From Sneathiella sp. (GTDB lineage Bacteria > Pseudomonadota > Alphaproteobacteria > Sneathiellales > Sneathiellaceae): DNA of 42,935 nt. Every line of letters begins with the position of its first letter. Positions within the stretch are counted from its first letter, which is position 1. The notes under the pieces are model-generated. The model saw nothing but the letters and a program-made list of their open reading frames with translations, searched no databases and was not told where the DNA came from. Both the position numbers and the translations under genes were made by a program. The stretch is taken from assembly GCF_029233945.1 (NCBI RefSeq), contig NZ_JARGOQ010000007.1:16684-59618 (forward strand), read 5' to 3'. Shown here in pieces: positions 24,188 to 33,080 of the stretch.

Positions 24188-25572
24188 TCTGGATTGTGTT
24201 TTCGATAATCCTGTTTGTGGTAGTGGCTGTGCTCGTCTGGCCATTTGTCCGGACGGGGCGACAAACCCGCGCTCATGCGGATCAAGAACTGGAAGTCTAT
24301 AGACAGCAACTAGATGAACTTGGCTCCGATGTGGCGCGCGGTGTTGTCGGCAAGGCCGAGGCCGAGGCGATGGAGACAGAAATCAAGCGGCGCATGCTTC
24401 GCATGGAGCGGCAGAGCGGAAAGGCCGCCCAGTCTTCGGGACAGAAGACCAGCTGGCAGATTGCCGTCATTCTTATCATTGCAATTCCGGCGATTTCCAT
24501 TGCGCTCTATGTAGATATGGGCTCTCCAGACTCCCCCGCACGACCTTTGGCGGCGCGGGATATAGAGGCGGAGAGAACGGCACTTGAGACACAGGATGTT
24601 GCTTCCCTGATCCAACGGCTTGTCGATGCGCTGAAGGCGCAACCGGATAATTTGGATGGCTGGGTCCTGCTTGCCCGGACGTTAAGCCGGCTGGAGCGAT
24701 ATGATGAGGCCGCAGAGACCTATATGAAGGCGACCCTGCTCGCGCCAAACTCGGCGGAGCTTTTTATTGGCGCGGGTGAAAATTACTATTTCGCGGCGGA
24801 AGGGGTAATTACGTCGGCGGCAGAAAAAGCGTTCGAGCAGGCAGATGCGATCGATCCTGATAACCCGGGTGCCCGCTATTATCTGGCGCTTCGCGATGCG
24901 CAAGCGGGGGATCTGTCTGGCGCACTCAAAAACTGGATCGCACTCTATGAAGAAAGCCCGGCAGATGCCCCCTTCATGCCGGTTCTCGCGCGCCGTATTG
25001 AGCAGACGGCAGAAGAAACCGGCACGGATATTGGCGATCTGATCGAGCGAAAAACAACATCCTCCGAACCGGCGGGGCCAAGTTCCGAGGATATTGCCGC
25101 TGCCGCGAATATGTCAGCGGAAGAACGCCAGGAGATGATCAATTCCATGGTGGCGGGCTTGGCTGTGCGCATGGAGGAAACCCCGGATTATGAGGGCCTC
25201 ATGCGACTTGGCCAAGCCTATGGCACATTGCAGAAATATGAAGAATCAGCAAATGCCTACGCCCGAGCTCGCGCGTTGAAACCGGACGATTTTGCGGCTC
25301 TTCAGGCGGAGGCGCTCTCTCACGTTCAGGCGGCAGGCAATGCCGGAGTGCCACCTACTTCTGCTATTGAACTATACCGGATAGTCCTTGATCGAAATCC
25401 CGATCATCCTCAAGCTCTCTGGTATCTAGGGGTTGCCGAAGCAGCGGGCGGGAATAATGGGGAGGCTATCAAGCTCTGGACCCGGCTTCAGGCCGTGACG
25501 GAACTGGGAAGTGCCGTGAACACAGCCGCGACGGAGGCGATAAAGAGCCTTTCCGGTGCGGATAAAAATTGA
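24184..25572 (+). CDS. ccmI: Cytochrome c maturation TPR protein CcmI
   Basis: CcmI is the apocytochrome c chaperone: a membrane domain plus a periplasmic TPR domain that binds the C-terminus of apocytochromes. The 462 residues have two TM helices (1-22; about 95-112) flanking a cytoplasmic helical segment with the family RQQLDEL stretch. TPR-like repeats follow from about 140 (GWVLLARTLSRLERYDEAAETYMKA-type) and again at about 335-440, with an Asp/Glu/Ser-rich linker between. Overlaps ccmH by 4 bases (ATGA). It is the last gene of the ccm run; no terminator is apparent before the NUDIX gene 37 bases on. Confidence 0.93.
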   Translation: MIWIVFSIILFVVVAVLVWPFVRTGRQTRAHADQELEVYRQQLDELGSDVARGVVGKAEAEAMETEIKRRMLRMERQSGKAAQSSGQKTSWQIAVILIIAIPAISIALYVDMGSPDSPARPLAARDIEAERTALETQDVASLIQRLVDALKAQPDNLDGWVLLARTLSRLERYDEAAETYMKATLLAPNSAELFIGAGENYYFAAEGVITSAAEKAFEQADAIDPDNPGARYYLALRDAQAGDLSGALKNWIALYEESPADAPFMPVLARRIEQTAEETGTDIGDLIERKTTSSEPAGPSSEDIAAAANMSAEERQEMINSMVAGLAVRMEETPDYEGLMRLGQAYGTLQKYEESANAYARARALKPDDFAALQAEALSHVQAAGNAGVPPTSAIELYRIVLDRNPDHPQALWYLGVAEAAGGNNGEAIKLWTRLQAVTELGSAVNTAATEAIKSLSGADKN

Positions 25573-25608
25573 TACCGTTATCCTTTAACGGATGGAAAGA
25601 AATAACCC

Positions 25609-26172
25609 GTGACGTCCACAAATCCCGACGATTATGCATTTGAGCGGAAGGTCCCCGCAGGCGATAATATGGAACGACATGTCTGCACCGATTGCGGCTG
25701 GGTACATTATGATAATCCAAAGGTAGTCGTGGGGTCCGTTGTTACATTTGAAGATAAGTTTCTGCTCTGCAAACGGGCGATCAATCCGCGCAAAGATTTT
25801 TGGACTTTGCCCGCGGGCTTTCTGGAGCAGAACGAGACCACGGCGGATGGCGCAACCCGGGAAGCGTTCGAGGAGGCAAATGCCAATATCCGCATCCGTG
25901 ACCTTCTCGCGGTTTATAGTGTGACCCATATCAGCCAGGTGCAGATCATGTATCGTGCGGTGCTCGATAAGCCGGAATTTTCCGCCGGACCGGAATCGCT
26001 GGAAGTGCATCTTTTCGAATGGGAGGATATTCCCTGGAACGATCTTGCTTTTCCTACGGTCTATTGGGCCCTACATCAGTATCAACAGATAAAAGATATG
26101 GAATATTTCGCTCCCTTCGCCAATGCGTCCGGGGAGATGCTTGATAAATCATACGAAATTTTGCGGCGCTAA
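25609..26172 (+). CDS. NUDIX hydrolase with N-terminal zinc-ribbon-like segment
   Basis: A 187-residue hydrolase. Residues 24-37 read RHVCTDCGWVHYDNP, the second half of the Nudix_N zinc ribbon; the first CxxC pair is missing. The NUDIX box GFLEQNETTADGATREAFEEANANI (about 69-93) is intact (G, E, REAFEE). Such proteins are often annotated ADP-ribose pyrophosphatase or NADH pyrophosphatase-like; substrate not determinable. GTG start at 25609 with GGAAAG upstream. May be co-transcribed with ccm. Confidence 0.88.
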   Translation: MTSTNPDDYAFERKVPAGDNMERHVCTDCGWVHYDNPKVVVGSVVTFEDKFLLCKRAINPRKDFWTLPAGFLEQNETTADGATREAFEEANANIRIRDLLAVYSVTHISQVQIMYRAVLDKPEFSAGPESLEVHLFEWEDIPWNDLAFPTVYWALHQYQQIKDMEYFAPFANASGEMLDKSYEILRR

Positions 26173-26196
26173 CAGGCTCATTTGAGGAATTATATT

Positions 26197-26955
26197 ATGA
26201 ACAAGATATTGACAGTGGCTGCAATTGGAGCCGCGCTGGTGCTTGCCGGTACGGCGAGTTCGCAGGCGGGCTTGCTCGATAAGCTGCAAAAGACGATTAC
26301 CGATACGACTTCGTCCTCGTCCGGTGGATCCGGCAGCAGTGGGGTGAGCGATCTGTCAACTGGTCAAATTGTCGAGGGGCTGAAGGAGGCTCTCCGGGTC
26401 GGCACAGAAACGGTGGTTGGCCAGATTGGCACAACGGATGGATACAATGGCGATCCGGCGATCCATATCCCGCTGCCCGAAAAAATGCAGCAGGCTCAGT
26501 CATTGCTGAAGAAGTTTGGTCTCTCCGGCATGGCGGATGAGTTGGAAGAGCGGCTCAATCGGGGGGCGGAAGCCGCGGCCCCAAAGACCAAGGAAATCAT
26601 CTATACTGCCATTTCCGACATGACGCTTGAAGATGCGCAAGGGATATATAACGGGCCAGATGATGCGGCAACCCAGTATTTTCGCAAAGTCTCCACCGCG
26701 GACCTGACGGAGACGGTTCGCCCGATTATCGAACAGTCATTGCAGGATGTCGGCGCGATGACCGCCTATGATAATCTTGTGTCGCAATATAAAACCTATC
26801 CGCTCGTGCCGGATATCAAGTCAGATCTGACCGGCCATGCGACGGAAATGGCGCTGGAGGGTCTGTTTTATTATATTGCACAGGAAGAGGCGGCCATACG
26901 CAATGATCCGGTCAAGCGGACAACGGAAATTCTGACGACGGTGTTTGGAAACTAG
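26197..26955 (+). CDS. Exported DUF4197 protein
   Basis: A 252-residue protein with a signal peptide (MNKILTVAAIGAALVLAG..., cleavage near SSQA-G, about residue 24). The mature part matches DUF4197: a Ser/Gly-rich linker at about 36-50, then GLKEALRVGTETVV, YNGDPAIHIPLPE and AISDMTLEDAQGIYNGPDDAATQYFR, ending NDPVKRTTEILTTVFG. No function is established for the family; the location is periplasmic. GAGG at 26184-26187 supports the ATG at 26197. Its TAG shares the CTAG tetranucleotide with the stop of the convergent DUF3445 gene. Confidence 0.9.
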   Translation: MNKILTVAAIGAALVLAGTASSQAGLLDKLQKTITDTTSSSSGGSGSSGVSDLSTGQIVEGLKEALRVGTETVVGQIGTTDGYNGDPAIHIPLPEKMQQAQSLLKKFGLSGMADELEERLNRGAEAAAPKTKEIIYTAISDMTLEDAQGIYNGPDDAATQYFRKVSTADLTETVRPIIEQSLQDVGAMTAYDNLVSQYKTYPLVPDIKSDLTGHATEMALEGLFYYIAQEEAAIRNDPVKRTTEILTTVFGN

Positions 26956-27800
26956 GCGAGCGTCCGTTCCAGATAATCCATGATCAGCGCCTGATAACGG
27001 GGTAGCGATTTATAACCGCGCATGTCCGGACCCATGGTTTGAAGTCCATGGAGCAGCCGTTCGGCGCGACTGAGGTCCATGCATATTTCCGCAAGGCTGT
27101 TGTTGAAAATACGAATTGTGAAGAGGATATCCATGCTGTCTTCAAGACGTTGCAAGGTTTGCCTTTCCACGCGGAAGAATATCTTATCGCCAATATTTTT
27201 TGATGTTATTGAGGTATCGACGGCCCGGTCGTGACGCCACCAGCCGGGCTGAAACAGGACATTGCTGTCATAGAGCCCCCAGTTAAATCGCTCCACCTTC
27301 TTGCCGGGCCTCAGGTTTCGGAAAAATCGGTCAATCGGGCTTCCCAGTCGGTCATTCAATCCGGGCACGGGCTGGTGGATGGTTTGCATGGGACGGCCGA
27401 TTTTCTCTACAAGGTTCCAACCGGTCGGGAAGCAAACACAGGCGGCAGCCAGGATATAGCCATCGGGCGCCTCGCGCATCAGGACGAGATCTTCCTGAAC
27501 AATTAAGGCGGCCCGGACAAGCGGGCTTGCTTCTCCGTCTGATTTTTCTGGTTGCGGAGTTTCGGAATGATGCTTGGTGAGTTCGCCGGAAATCAGATGG
27601 TATATATGCTGTTGTGCTGCGTCTGTACCGTCGGTCTCAGCAAAAACATGATCGCGATGGTCATTCAGCAGGCGGTGCTTTTCCGTAATATCCTGCACAT
27701 ATTGGCTATCGATATCGAGAAAGGATCGGTTTCTCAAGGCCTGCAATCCCATGGTCAGGCGGAAATCCGTGCCATCGAGAGGGAAATAGCGGGCTGTCAT
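26952..27800 (-). CDS. DUF3445 / heme-dependent oxidative N-demethylase-like protein
   Basis: A 282-residue cytoplasmic protein of the DUF3445 family (HDOD, heme-dependent oxidative N-demethylase). Characterised members act in dimethylamine breakdown with partner reductases, and no such partner is here. Seen: the conserved CVCFPTGWNLVEKIG, followed by IHQPVPG and GSPIDRFFRNL, and the NWGLYDSNVLF and FFRVERQTLQRL segments; His in IHQPVPG is a plausible heme-region residue (inference). The start ATG overlaps the yciB stop (ATGA), so it is the last gene of the dapF-mtaB-ftsY-yciB chain. Role in this context unknown. Confidence 0.85.
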   Translation of the reverse strand: MTARYFPLDGTDFRLTMGLQALRNRSFLDIDSQYVQDITEKHRLLNDHRDHVFAETDGTDAAQQHIYHLISGELTKHHSETPQPEKSDGEASPLVRAALIVQEDLVLMREAPDGYILAAACVCFPTGWNLVEKIGRPMQTIHQPVPGLNDRLGSPIDRFFRNLRPGKKVERFNWGLYDSNVLFQPGWWRHDRAVDTSITSKNIGDKIFFRVERQTLQRLEDSMDILFTIRIFNNSLAEICMDLSRAERLLHGLQTMGPDMRGYKSLPRYQALIMDYLERTLA

Positions 27801-28375
27801 GCGTCTGTATCGGGTTTATCCTGATTCATATGTCGTGTGATCATGGGGACCTGCGCGACGAAAAAGAGGAAGGTTGCCGCGGTAAAGCCGAATACCTTGA
27901 TATTTACCCAAAGTTCCGTCGAAAAGCTGCGCCAGATGATTTCGTTGGCGACAGCCATGAGAAGAAAAAAGGCGGCGAGGCGTATGGTCAGTTTTTTCCA
28001 GCCGTCATCATCAAGATCCCAGAAATTATCGAACAGGACTTTGACAAAGGACTTTCCAAGAATCAGCCCGGCGAACAGGATGATGGAGAAAATGGCGTAA
28101 ATGATCGTCGGTTTCATCTTGATGAAGGTTTCGTCGTTCAGGTAAAGCGTCAGCCCGCCGAAAACCATCACGACAACCGCAGTGACCAGCGGCATCATGG
28201 GGAGGCTCCGGGTGTAGTAGTAGGATACGGCGAGGGCGATCAACGTGGTGATCATGATGGCGCCTGTCGCAACGAAGAGATCGCCGAAATAATAGGCGGC
28301 GAAGAAAACCAGTATCGGCCCCAATTCCGTCGCTGGTTTTAGTCCCTTCGGCATTGCTCTTTCAGTCGTCGCCAT
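27797..28375 (-). CDS. yciB: Inner-membrane septation protein YciB/IspZ
   Basis: Polytopic inner-membrane protein of the YciB (IspZ) family, linked to septation and envelope integrity. The 192 residues have five to six TM helices and the family segments ELGPILVFFAAYY (N-terminal), GGLTLYLNDETFIKMKPTI and LTIRLAAFFLLMAVANEIIWR. The frame opens far upstream through ftsY, but AGAAGGA just before the ATG at 28375 and homology fix the start there. Sixteen bases after the ftsY stop and overlapping the DUF3445 gene by 4. Confidence 0.94.
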   Translation of the reverse strand: MATTERAMPKGLKPATELGPILVFFAAYYFGDLFVATGAIMITTLIALAVSYYYTRSLPMMPLVTAVVVMVFGGLTLYLNDETFIKMKPTIIYAIFSIILFAGLILGKSFVKVLFDNFWDLDDDGWKKLTIRLAAFFLLMAVANEIIWRSFSTELWVNIKVFGFTAATFLFFVAQVPMITRHMNQDKPDTDA

Positions 28376-28391
28376 CTTGATATGGTCCTTC

Positions 28392-29333
28392 TTAGATGTC
28401 CCCGGCGCCTGAGAGGGCGCGGGCGAATTCATTCGCGGCGAAGGGCTGCAGATCATCTTCGCTTTCGCCAACGCCAATGGCATGAACAGGCAGGCCAAAT
28501 TTATCGGCGATTGCGACTAGTACGCCGCCCCGCGCCGTCCCGTCCAGTTTTGTCATCACCAGACCGGTGACGTTACAGACCTTGCCGAAAATCTCCACCT
28601 GGTTCAAAGCATTCTGGCCCGTTGTGGCATCCAGCACGAGAAGACAGGAATGCGGCGCGTCGGGTTCGAGCTTTTTTATGACCCGAAGAATTTTTTCAAG
28701 TTCGGCCATCAGGTCGGATTTATTCTGGAGCCGCCCGGCTGTATCGATCAGAAGCAGGTCCGCCCCATCGGCTTTTGCTTTTTCAAGTGCGCTGAAGGCG
28801 AGGCCAGCCGCATCGCCGCCCACCTTCGTGGTGACCACGTCGCACCCTGTGCGCTGTCCCCAGATTTGAAGCTGCTCCACCGCTGCCGCGCGGAAGGTAT
28901 CCCCCGCGGCGAGAACCACTTTCTTGCCTGCCGCTCGATATTGCTTGGCGAACTTGCCGATCGTCGTTGTCTTGCCTGAGCCATTGACCCCGACCACCAA
29001 AACGACGTGAGGCTTGCAGTTCTCATCAAGAAGGAAGGGAGCCGCCACCGGATCAAGGATTGCGGTGACTTCCTCCGCAAGCGCCGCGCGGATTTCCTCC
29101 GGTGCGATTTCCTTGTCATAGCGGGTTTTTGCAATATTGGCGGCAATCCGTGCGGATGTTGCCACACCAAGGTCAGCGCTGATAAGAAGTTCCTCCAGCT
29201 CCTCGATGACATCATCGTCGAGCTTGCGCTTGGTAAAGATATCGGTGATCCCACCGGAAATCGCGGAAGAGGAACGTTTAAGCCCGTCCCGCAGGCGACT
29301 GAACCAGCCTTTTTTCTCTTTTGTTTCGCTCAT
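28392..29333 (-). CDS. ftsY: Signal recognition particle receptor FtsY
   Basis: SRP-receptor GTPase that docks Ffh-ribosome complexes at the membrane. The 313 residues have a short N-terminal A region (about 1-40, basic/amphipathic KKGWFSRLRDGLKR) instead of the long acidic domain of E. coli. The N domain follows, then the G domain with GVNGSGKTTT (115-124), GDTFRAAAVEQL (144-155), DTAGR (197-201) and TKLDGTARGG. Its start overlaps the mtaB stop by 4 bases. Its partner gene ffh is in the divergent operon beyond dapF. Confidence 0.97.
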   Translation of the reverse strand: MSETKEKKGWFSRLRDGLKRSSSAISGGITDIFTKRKLDDDVIEELEELLISADLGVATSARIAANIAKTRYDKEIAPEEIRAALAEEVTAILDPVAAPFLLDENCKPHVVLVVGVNGSGKTTTIGKFAKQYRAAGKKVVLAAGDTFRAAAVEQLQIWGQRTGCDVVTTKVGGDAAGLAFSALEKAKADGADLLLIDTAGRLQNKSDLMAELEKILRVIKKLEPDAPHSCLLVLDATTGQNALNQVEIFGKVCNVTGLVMTKLDGTARGGVLVAIADKFGLPVHAIGVGESEDDLQPFAANEFARALSGAGDI

Positions 29334-30607
29334 TGGCCTTTATTCTCGGCAGGTGCTGCAAAGACTTTTTTGCCGTCTGTTCCGGTTATTCGGACGGGAA
29401 TGATCTCACCGCCGATTGCCGTGAACTCAAGTTCAACCGGCGCATAATGGCTCGTCCGGCCCGTTGTTTCATTCTCAACGAGGACGGATTGCTCAGTCCC
29501 GACGAGGCTTTTCAGGAAGCGCGCAAGGTTAAGGTCGCCAGCGGCCCGAAGATCAGCGGCGCGCGCTTTCCGGATGTCTCCCGGAATCTGCGGCATCTTC
29601 GCGGCCGGTGTACCGGGACGGGCCGAATAGGGGAACACATGCATATAGGCGATGTCACATTCCTCAATCAGCTTGAGGCTGTTGGCCGCCATCTCGTCTG
29701 TTTCGGTCGGGAATCCCGCGATGATATCCGCGCCAAAGACAACATCCGGGCGGAGCCGTCGGGCCTTTTCAACGAAAGTATAGACGTCGTCGCGAAGATG
29801 CCGCCGTTTCATCCTTTTCAGGACCATATCATCGCCTGCCTGGAGGCTGATATGCAGGTGCGGCATCAGGCGCGGTTCCGTCTCGATCAATCGCCAGAGA
29901 TCATCATCCACTTCCACCGGATCGAGGGAGGAGAGGCGAAGCCGCTCCATTTCTGGCACGGCGGCGAGAAGACGGCGGCACATCTGACCGAGAGTTGGGG
30001 TGCCTGGCAAATCCTCCCCATAGGCGGTGATATCCACGCCGGTCAGGACAAATTCCTTATAGCCATTCCCGGTGAGGGAGCGGGCCTGATCGACAATTGC
30101 ACCCATCGGCACGGAACGGCTGTTCCCGCGACCATAAGGAATGATGCAGAAGGTGCAGCGATGGTTGCAGCCATTCTGAATTTGCAGAAACGCACGGGCA
30201 CGGCCATCGAATCCTTCGATAAGATGCCCCGCCGTCTCCTCGGCTGACATGATGTCATTGACCTGCATCCGCTCCGCCTGCTCCAGACCGAAGGATTGCG
30301 GCTCCAGCTTCTCCATATTGCCGAGAATCTGGTCAACCTCTGCCATATTGGCGAATTGCTCGGGCTTGGTTTGCGCGGCACAGCCGGTAACGATGATCTT
30401 GGCGCCGGGATGCTCCCGTCGGGCTTTACGGACAGCCTGCCGGGCCTGGCGTTCTGCTTCGTTCGTAACGGCACAGCTATTGATGATGACCGCATTGGTC
30501 AGTCCCGCCGACATCGCATGTCCGCGCATTACTTCGGATTCATATGTATTCAGGCGGCAACCGAAGGTGATAATTTCGGGCGCAGCAAGCGGCTTGATCT
30601 CACCCAT
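29330..30607 (-). CDS. mtaB: tRNA (N6-threonylcarbamoyladenosine(37)-C2)-methylthiotransferase MtaB
   Basis: Radical SAM enzyme converting t6A37 to ms2t6A37 in ANN-decoding tRNAs. The 425 residues have the N-terminal MTTase domain with Cys17, Cys45 and Cys76 ([4Fe-4S] ligands), the radical SAM core CNHRCTFC (Cys147, Cys151, Cys154) and a C-terminal TRAM-like region (about 360-425). Start at 30607 (MGEIKPLAAPEIITFGCR); the longer open frame upstream runs antiparallel to no homologue and through dapF. Shares one base with the dapF stop (TGATG) and 4 with ftsY. Confidence 0.95.
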   Translation of the reverse strand: MGEIKPLAAPEIITFGCRLNTYESEVMRGHAMSAGLTNAVIINSCAVTNEAERQARQAVRKARREHPGAKIIVTGCAAQTKPEQFANMAEVDQILGNMEKLEPQSFGLEQAERMQVNDIMSAEETAGHLIEGFDGRARAFLQIQNGCNHRCTFCIIPYGRGNSRSVPMGAIVDQARSLTGNGYKEFVLTGVDITAYGEDLPGTPTLGQMCRRLLAAVPEMERLRLSSLDPVEVDDDLWRLIETEPRLMPHLHISLQAGDDMVLKRMKRRHLRDDVYTFVEKARRLRPDVVFGADIIAGFPTETDEMAANSLKLIEECDIAYMHVFPYSARPGTPAAKMPQIPGDIRKARAADLRAAGDLNLARFLKSLVGTEQSVLVENETTGRTSHYAPVELEFTAIGGEIIPVRITGTDGKKVFAAPAENKGQ

Positions 30608-31446
30608 CACGCTGCCCCTTTTAAAAGATCCGGGCCAAGCACGCCGTGATAGGATGTCGCAATAGGGCCGCCCATGAAAACATGCCCATTGTCGCCGATC
30701 CGCATATTGAGCGGGCCACCGTTCAGGCGCAATGTTGCTTCTTTTCCTGTTACGCCTCTTAGATTTGCGGCCACCATAGTGGCGCAGGCTGCGGATCCGC
30801 AGGCGAGCGTGATGCCAACACCGCGTTCCCAAACACGCAAGCGGATATCACCATTGGCCAATTTACTGGCAACGCTGATATTGGCTTTCTCGGGAAAGAG
30901 AGGGTCTGTCTCTGCAAGGGGACCCCATTTTTCAAGGTCAACAGCTTCGGCGTCTTCGACAAAGAAGATCGCATGGGGGTTGCCCATGTTCACGCCAACC
31001 GGATCACTGAGCGGCCCAATGGTGAGGTTGATATGTTCCGTATCCTCCTCCCGGGAGAGGGGGATGTCGTTCCAGCTCAGTTTCGGAACTCCCATATCGA
31101 TCACGATATGCTGGCGGTCTTCCGTTGTTCCAGCAAGAAATCCTGCTCGCGTCTCTATTGTGACGGCATTCTTATCCGCCTCCTCCATGAGGAGATGGGC
31201 AACGCAGCGGGTCGCGTTGCCGCAAGCCTCTGCCTCGCTGCCATCGGCGTTATAGATACGCATAAAGATGTCAGCATTATTCGCCGTCGGTTCCATAACG
31301 ATTAACTGGTCGTAACCCACGCCCCGATGCCTGTCCGCAATGGCACGGAACGCTGGTCCTGGGAGATCGGGCAGCGCTGTGCGTCCGTCAATAATGACGA
31401 AATCATTGCCAAGGCCATGCATCTTTATGAACGGTATCTGTTCCAT
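30607..31446 (-). CDS. dapF: Diaminopimelate epimerase
   Basis: Converts LL-diaminopimelate to meso-diaminopimelate for lysine and peptidoglycan. The 279 residues show the two catalytic cysteines: Cys75 in EACGNATRC and Cys216 in LACGSAACA; also MHGLGNDF at the N-terminus and GNPHAIFF. First gene of the minus-strand chain dapF-mtaB-ftsY-yciB-DUF3445, diverging from ffh across 238 bases. Confidence 0.97.
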   Translation of the reverse strand: MEQIPFIKMHGLGNDFVIIDGRTALPDLPGPAFRAIADRHRGVGYDQLIVMEPTANNADIFMRIYNADGSEAEACGNATRCVAHLLMEEADKNAVTIETRAGFLAGTTEDRQHIVIDMGVPKLSWNDIPLSREEDTEHINLTIGPLSDPVGVNMGNPHAIFFVEDAEAVDLEKWGPLAETDPLFPEKANISVASKLANGDIRLRVWERGVGITLACGSAACATMVAANLRGVTGKEATLRLNGGPLNMRIGDNGHVFMGGPIATSYHGVLGPDLLKGAA

Positions 31447-31684
31447 AACCCGCGATATAGGCGTTTCGGCGCGTCCGGTCCAGCATATTTATCACTGTGG
31501 ATTGGTGAGTTCTGCTTGACTTATGACGGGGTCTATGGCTAATTCCGGCCAATCACGACAACCGAGTCGCAACATAGAAGTGCCGTAACCGGTATCCGCC
31601 AGCCCGCGAGTTTCGCGCCCTGGCGTTTTTTGCGTTGTTTGGTTCGGTTGTCAGAATTAGGGTTTTGAACGGGTTTAAGGCCGA

Positions 31685-33046
31685 ATGTTTGAAAGTTTGA
31701 CAGGCAGACTGGGTGATGTACTTGGGCGGTTGACCAAGCGCGGCGCACTCACGGAAGCAGACGTCACGGAAGCATTGCGCGAAGTCCGCGTTGCTCTCCT
31801 TGAGGCGGATGTTGCGCTGCCCGTTGTCAAAAGCTTTGTCAAACGCGTCAAGACCAGAGCGGTGGGTACGGAAGTTCTGAAGTCCGTCAACCCGGCGCAG
31901 ATGGTGATCAAGGTTGTCCATGACCAGCTGATCGAAATGCTGGGATCGGAACAGCAGGAGCTTAACCTCGTCGCGGTTCCGCCGGTTGTCTATATGATGG
32001 TCGGCCTGCAAGGTTCCGGTAAAACAACCTCGACCGCGAAAATCGCTAAATGGCTGACGGAGAAGCAGGGCAAGAAGGTCATGATGGCCTCTCTCGACGT
32101 GCGTCGCCCGGCCGCTCAGGAACAGCTCAAGATTCTGGGTGAGCAGACGAATATCGCGACCCTGCCGATCATCGAAGGGCAAATGCCGGTCGATATCGCG
32201 AAGCGCGCCGTTCAGTCGGCGAAGCTGCAGGGCATCGATGTGGTCTTGCTCGATACCGCGGGCCGGTTACATGTAGACGAATCCCTGATGGCGGAGATGG
32301 ACGCCGTCCATAAGGAAAGTCGTCCGACGGAAACCTTGCTGGTTGTTGACAGCCTGACCGGTCAGGATGCGGTCAATGTGGCCGAGCAGTTCAAATCGCG
32401 CGTTGATGTCACTGGTATTGTCATGACCCGGATTGATGGTGACGGGCGCGGCGGTGCGGCCCTGTCCATGCGCGAAGTCACGGGCTGCCCGATTAAGCTC
32501 CTAGGTACCGGCGAAAAGCTGGATGAGTTGGAGGCTTTCCACCCGGACCGTATTGCCAATCGTATTCTTGGCATGGGCGATATTGTCTCGCTGGTCGAAA
32601 AGGCTGCCGAGACAATCGAGAAGGACGAGGCCGAAAAACTTGCCCTTAAGATGCAGAAGGGCATGTTTGACCTTGATGATCTGGCGAGCCAGCTGCGTCA
32701 GATGCGTAAAATGGGTGGCATGAGCAGCCTTGTTGGTATGCTGCCCGGTGTTGGCAAGATGAAGAAACAGCTGGACAGCGCCAATCTTGATGACAAGTTG
32801 CTGGTCCGTCAGGAAGCGATGATCCAGTCGATGACGCCGAAGGAACGGCGCAACCCGCAAATTATTGCCGCCTCCCGCAAGAAACGTATTGCGGCGGGAT
32901 CGGGCATGTCAGTTCAGGATGTCAACCGTCTGCTCAAACAGCATAAGCAGATGGCAGGCATGATGAAAAAAGTGAAGAAGCTTGGCAAAAAAGGCATTGC
33001 ACGCGGAGGCATGCAGGGGCTTTTGCCGCCAGGAATGAAGTTTTAA
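31685..33046 (+). CDS. ffh: Signal recognition particle protein Ffh
   Basis: SRP GTPase that binds 4.5S RNA and signal sequences. The 453 residues: N domain (1-95, with the ALLEADV motif), G domain with GLQGSGKTT (107-115), the RRPAAQEQL block, DTAGRLHVDE and TRIDGDGRGGA, then a Met-rich M domain (about 328-453) with the RNA-binding RKKRIAAGSG and a GMQGLLPPGM end. Opens the plus-strand operon ffh-rpsP-rimM-trmD-rplS, a common proteobacterial order. No 4.5S RNA gene seen nearby. Confidence 0.98.
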   Translation: MFESLTGRLGDVLGRLTKRGALTEADVTEALREVRVALLEADVALPVVKSFVKRVKTRAVGTEVLKSVNPAQMVIKVVHDQLIEMLGSEQQELNLVAVPPVVYMMVGLQGSGKTTSTAKIAKWLTEKQGKKVMMASLDVRRPAAQEQLKILGEQTNIATLPIIEGQMPVDIAKRAVQSAKLQGIDVVLLDTAGRLHVDESLMAEMDAVHKESRPTETLLVVDSLTGQDAVNVAEQFKSRVDVTGIVMTRIDGDGRGGAALSMREVTGCPIKLLGTGEKLDELEAFHPDRIANRILGMGDIVSLVEKAAETIEKDEAEKLALKMQKGMFDLDDLASQLRQMRKMGGMSSLVGMLPGVGKMKKQLDSANLDDKLLVRQEAMIQSMTPKERRNPQIIAASRKKRIAAGSGMSVQDVNRLLKQHKQMAGMMKKVKKLGKKGIARGGMQGLLPPGMKF

Positions 33047-33080
33047 TCGAAATTGAGTTTGTTAAAGGAAAGAGCGTAAT

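Noticed and set aside
29321-30247. Plus-strand open frame of about 308 codons opposite mtaB
   Set aside because: mtaB on the other strand has all catalytic motifs, and the plus frame shows no family features or ribosome-binding site of note.
31516-31545. TTGACT with a downstream CTAATT as an ffh promoter
   Set aside because: The -35 is good but the -10 candidates match poorly at 17-18 bases, so I do not list it as a feature.
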